Shown here one piece after another: positions 45,480 through 48,704 of a DNA stretch of 48,704 nucleotides (the stretch's first letter is position 1; every line of letters begins with the position of its first letter). Source of the stretch: Trileptium ribeirensis. Taxonomy: Eukaryota > Nematoda > Enoplea > Enoplida > Thoracostomopsidae. The stretch spans positions 1 to 48,704 of the forward strand of contig JASANE010024939.1 in the NCBI GenBank assembly GCA_030248225.1, given 5' to 3'. The notes beneath the pieces were generated by a model. It ran no database searches. It worked only from the letters and a program-made list of their open reading frames with translations, and was not told the DNA's origin. The position numbers and the translations under genes were made by a program.

Positions 45480-45989
45480 GCTTCACGAATATTAATACCG
45501 ATATATAGTTAGCGAACCACTTTATCCAAATCATACGTCGCCAGATGTTGTATAAACCTTGCTCCAATATAATGTTGTTGAACGCATATTCACGATAAAT
45601 AGCGACCGCTCGCACTTATATAAGCCCATGTTGGTATGGTATTGATAAGTTAATAAACAAATGGTCAAATTCGTCGAATATGTAAACCATTTATGCGCTC
45701 CAATTAAGGTTTCGCGATGGGTTTAGAGGAAGGCTGAAGTATAGATTTGCCGTGGATTTATTTATACACTGAACATTGTATCCAATTACCGGGTTCAACG
45801 GTTTGCTTGATCCGTTTGTCCAATCGTCAAAGCATAAATGGATCCGATAGCACTTTACATCCTGTACTTAATAGGAATAAAAATGTTTCATATATGAGTG
45901 TAACAGACAATGCACTACACAATACAACTAACTGGTGAACTACGAAAGTTTTTATATTTCATTAACACAATTTCTCTTAAAACATTTTG
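45480..45989. other. Unassigned sequence between coiled-coil frame and capsid relic
   Basis: Overlapping 74- and 63-codon frames are at chance level. No terminator or inverted terminus of the Polinton is visible. Confidence 0.35.
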
Positions 45990-46660
45990 TTCCAGAACAT
46001 TTTCCTGATTGCTTGAATATTGAGCTCTGCTGTAAATTTTACCACTGCGAAAATTACGACAGCTTTTGACAACTGTTTAACAAAGTCCATCGAAAGCATA
46101 ACTTGTCCATCCGGTGGGTTAGAAACAATAATCCTTGGTTAAATCAATACAAAATATCTGGTAGCCTGCATTTTCCTTGAATCCGATATATATTAAACTA
46201 TCTACTCTACCGTTCAAAGTATATAAATTATTATAGATCATTCGCATATATTGGTTGTTTTACATGGTAAGCATATGTTGCACGAGTATCTATCTTCATT
46301 CATATATAATATACGCGATTACATGTTCGTTAAACTCAATTTAAACATATTCAATTTATTTGATCCATCATAAGCTTCTTGTGCTATTCCGCAAATGCAA
46401 ATTTTGCGTGGTAAAGTTTCATCAAAAATTACACAATCTGTATTCTGTAAACCTTTATTTACTGATAATGTTTGCAGCTTACAAGTCATTGCTGGAAATT
46501 GAACTTCTGAGGTATGTAAAATCATATCGCTTCCGGTATAAGTATATTTTCTGTTCCTATGAGTGCCGCTCGTACATGAGGTAACAGCCTTTATGGTAAT
46601 CCCAATTTCATTACCGACACTAGGTTGTCTTTGACGTTGGAGTTCCTTCTGTTGAGACGA
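45990..46660 (-). pseudogene. Polinton/Maverick major capsid protein, C-terminal relic
   Basis: Two minus-strand segments fit the C-terminal half of the double-jelly-roll capsid protein carried by Polintons. Segment one (frame open from 46660 to 46319) includes the block from about 46490 to 46330 with IFDETLPRK, then ICGIAQEAYDG and a spaced N-x-F. This is the conserved pattern of a short beta segment, LP-R and a DG loop. Segment two (about 46190-45995, two other frames) has GYQIFCIDLTKD, then GQVMLSMDF and AVVIFAV, ending near IQAIRKMF, the pattern of the final strands. The protein would form the virion shell of a virus-like element. Stops and at least two frameshifts show it is dead. The identification rests on recalled motif spacing, not a search. 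Confidence 0.55.
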
Positions 46661-47760
46661 TTAGAATGTTGACATTATCGTCGCAATGCCGTCTTTCTCG
46701 CTTTGGTGCCATATGTACTCGCACTGCTATACAATATTTAATATGTTCCATACCGCTGTTTAATAGTACCGTAAAATAATTAGCTGCAGCAATACACACG
46801 GCCGATCTCAATGAAAGCAAAAGTAAAACAAGTTATACACAATCTCTACAAACGCATGAATTACAAACTCAGGTGCAGCATTGATAATAGCTACTATAAC
46901 TTTAGAATATGATCCACCAATAAACAGTAATGCGGATAAATTACGCTCAATATTTTGCGACACGTTGATGCAGTTTGTAGCATATTTTTAGCTGTAGTTT
47001 TTAAGAACTTTCAAAAAATTGCTTATCGTCGGGAAATATATTTTGTCGTACTCTCAACATACTTTTTGTTGCTGTTTTAAATCAATAAACAATTATCCAA
47101 ATGATTGTACAATTATTTGTTCAGACGCGGTAGAAAATGAGGTTGCGAAGGCCACATTTGTCTAGTCAATGTATGTATCACGGACTGATGAAAACAAAAC
47201 AATATACGTAGCATTCTATAAATTGCACGCATATATTTACCTTAATGGTACAAGATTTGCTTTACAAATATCGTACTGAGTTTGTTATGCTTCATGCATA
47301 AGAGAGCTGTTTCCAACTTTTGTCATTTGCTACTTCGATTATAAGACCATATAAAATACAAATTGTTTGTCGCCTGATTGGAAGAGCCTTGTAGGTATAC
47401 CTTCATACACTTCTATGCTTTGGTATTTCCGAAATAATTTTTGTATAAATATCTTGTAAGATACTATAGCAATACAAAATTTTAGTATCAGGTTGATCCT
47501 ATATTTTATGTTTGAGCAATCGGTAGATCCATCGAGTTTTCCACTGCATGTTTGATCACTTACGACGCTCTTGAACGCTAATTGCACATGTAAAACGACA
47601 TTATCAAGATTTACCATTTTAAAGATCAACGTGACAAATTGGTGGTAAATGTTATGATTTAGATCTACAAATTTCTCATATCTGTGCAAATGCTGACGAG
47701 AAGTATAAGCACGATTACACATGACATATACATGATCGATACTTTTATTAATTACATATG
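46661..47760 (-). pseudogene. Degraded Polinton interior, possible capsid N-terminal half
   Basis: Its distance (about 1.1 kb) and strand fit the missing N-terminal half of the capsid gene, or another Polinton gene. Visible frames are a 127-codon frame (47722-47339) and partly open frames at about 47160-46850 (NIERNLSALLFIGGSYSKV) and 46820-46620. Compositions look more protein-like than chance in places, but I could not match any segment to a specific protein. All are interrupted. Confidence 0.3.
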
Positions 47761-47779
47761 ATTAACCGTTGTCAGGAAC

Positions 47780-48350
47780 TTTCGTAGCCCCTATACTGTA
47801 CCCATGTATCCATAATATGTGGGCTTACATCCGTATTATGTACCCATACGTACCCCTATTTATACCCATATGTACCCCTATTTTGTACCAATAGTTATGT
47901 ACTATGTGCCAATATATCCGTATTCTGCACCCATGCATACCCCTATGTTGTACCAATACAGATGTACTATGTACCAATATACCTGTAATGTGTGCTTATA
48001 CGTACCCCTATTTATATCCATGTATTCAGGGTTGGCTGCTCTGGGTACATTGTTCCAATAGCCCTATCTGGTACTCCTATACTGTGCCACACTACACTGT
48101 ACCCTCATATTCGTGTTTTGCACCCACGTGTACTCCTATTTTTTAAGCTGACGGGTACATTCTATACTCCTTTTATGCTCCCATATATTCATATTATGTA
48201 CCCCGAAACGCTATACGATACCGCATACGTAATTTTATGCTGTACCTATGTCTCAATAATGTGCGTCCACATATCAATATTATGCACACCTAATCAATAC
48301 CAGTATGCCCGTATTTTGTGCCTCTGCTTGTACGTTTGGTACTCGTAGAT
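47780..48350 (+). repeat. Degenerate minisatellite, about 65-bp period of three 21-22-bp words
   Basis: Words such as GTACCCCTATTTT, GTACCAATA, TATCCGTATTCTGCACCCAT and TGTACTATG recur throughout. Two successive units, from GTACCAATAGTTATG (about 47885) and GTACCAATACAGATG (about 47950), are 65 bp apart and clearly homologous. Similarity fades rightward. Plus-strand frames here are rich in Tyr, Pro, Thr and Met only because of the repeat. It lies between the capsid and integrase relics. Confidence 0.8.
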
Positions 48351-48704
48351 AGGTCGCCAATCATGTTCATATACCCATGAGTTCATTTTGCTGGAGTAAT
48401 CCAATGGTTTCAGTCAGTACTTTGTACCTCTTTTGTCTGCATACAATATTCTCAATCTTACATGCACCATCGGCTACATAGGCTTTTTGAAACTCTTGTG
48501 CATAACATCTACAAATTTAATATTTACGTCATTTATGCCGTATTCTGGAAGGTTGAACGAGAGCTGGTTGCTGATTTTGAATACTTCGCGCGACCAAGGC
48601 TGATTGTAGTCACGCTCAAAATGTATTTGTTCCTTGCTAATACGTACAATGTGTCCCAGCCGGTATTTGTAGCGAAATTCTATGTCAGCTGGCAATACTT
48701 TTTT
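48351..48704 (-). pseudogene. Polinton/Maverick integrase, C-terminal relic (runs off window)
   Basis: The minus-strand frame entering from the right edge reads FRYKYRLGHIVRISKEQ, then RDYNQPWSREVFKI. This is the small beta-barrel region (G-x-x-V-R-I-S ... W-S-x-E-V-F) that follows the catalytic core in Polinton integrases. After a frameshift near 48515, a second frame carries YAQEFQKAYVADG and then CKIENIV, matching the expected short linker and the start of a chromodomain, which decays by about 48390. The enzyme is retrovirus-like and would insert the element's DNA into the host genome. The D,D,E catalytic core lies outside the window. The frameshift makes this copy non-functional. Gene order on this strand is integrase, minisatellite, capsid relic. 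Confidence 0.75.

Overview
The window is AT-rich eukaryotic DNA, almost certainly from an invertebrate animal. It has no bacterial gene packing, ribosome binding sites or operons. What it does contain is animal mobile DNA: non-LTR retrotransposon reverse transcriptase relics, hAT and Harbinger-type miniature elements with clean target-site duplications, Polinton/Maverick gene relics, satellite arrays and a tandem pair of tRNA-Ala-like genes. I cannot name the species; the repeat mix would suit a marine invertebrate, which is only an impression. No complete protein-coding gene is visible. Open frames rarely exceed 120 codons, which is about what chance gives at this base composition.

Layout. 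1-6768 is a giant imperfect palindrome: two arms of about 2.83 kb facing each other across a 1.1-kb spacer, with a hAT miniature element at the inner edge of the arms. 6769-9730 is mostly unassigned but holds a candidate signal-peptide first exon on the minus strand. 9731-10320 is a 590-bp hAT element with a perfect 8-bp target duplication and a residual 42-codon reading frame. 10708-11045 is a 338-bp Harbinger-like miniature element built of short palindromes. 11920-12668 is a 245-bp tandem triplication with an exon-like reading frame. 18041-19276 is a very homogeneous 124-bp x 10 satellite. 20786-21595 is a 135-bp x 6 satellite. 25922-27362 is a 238-bp x 4 array into which a 504-bp miniature element later inserted. 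31580-32280 (+) and 34002-35580 (-) are two decayed copies of one LINE family. 36288-36602 holds two tRNA-Ala-like genes in tandem. 41650-42980 is a GC-rich composite repeat with a 79-bp minisatellite inside. About 45990 to the right edge (minus strand) is a decayed Polinton: relics of the major capsid protein and the integrase, separated by a degenerate minisatellite. The Polinton very probably continues beyond the window.

The parts do not form a pathway. They record successive insertions, tandem amplifications and one large inverted duplication in a gene-poor region. The points most worth following are the giant palindrome with its hAT-element boundary, the Polinton remnant at the right end, the dated insertion inside the 238-bp array, the exon-like frame repeated three times at 12 kb, and the tRNA pair that keeps a TATA-like box.
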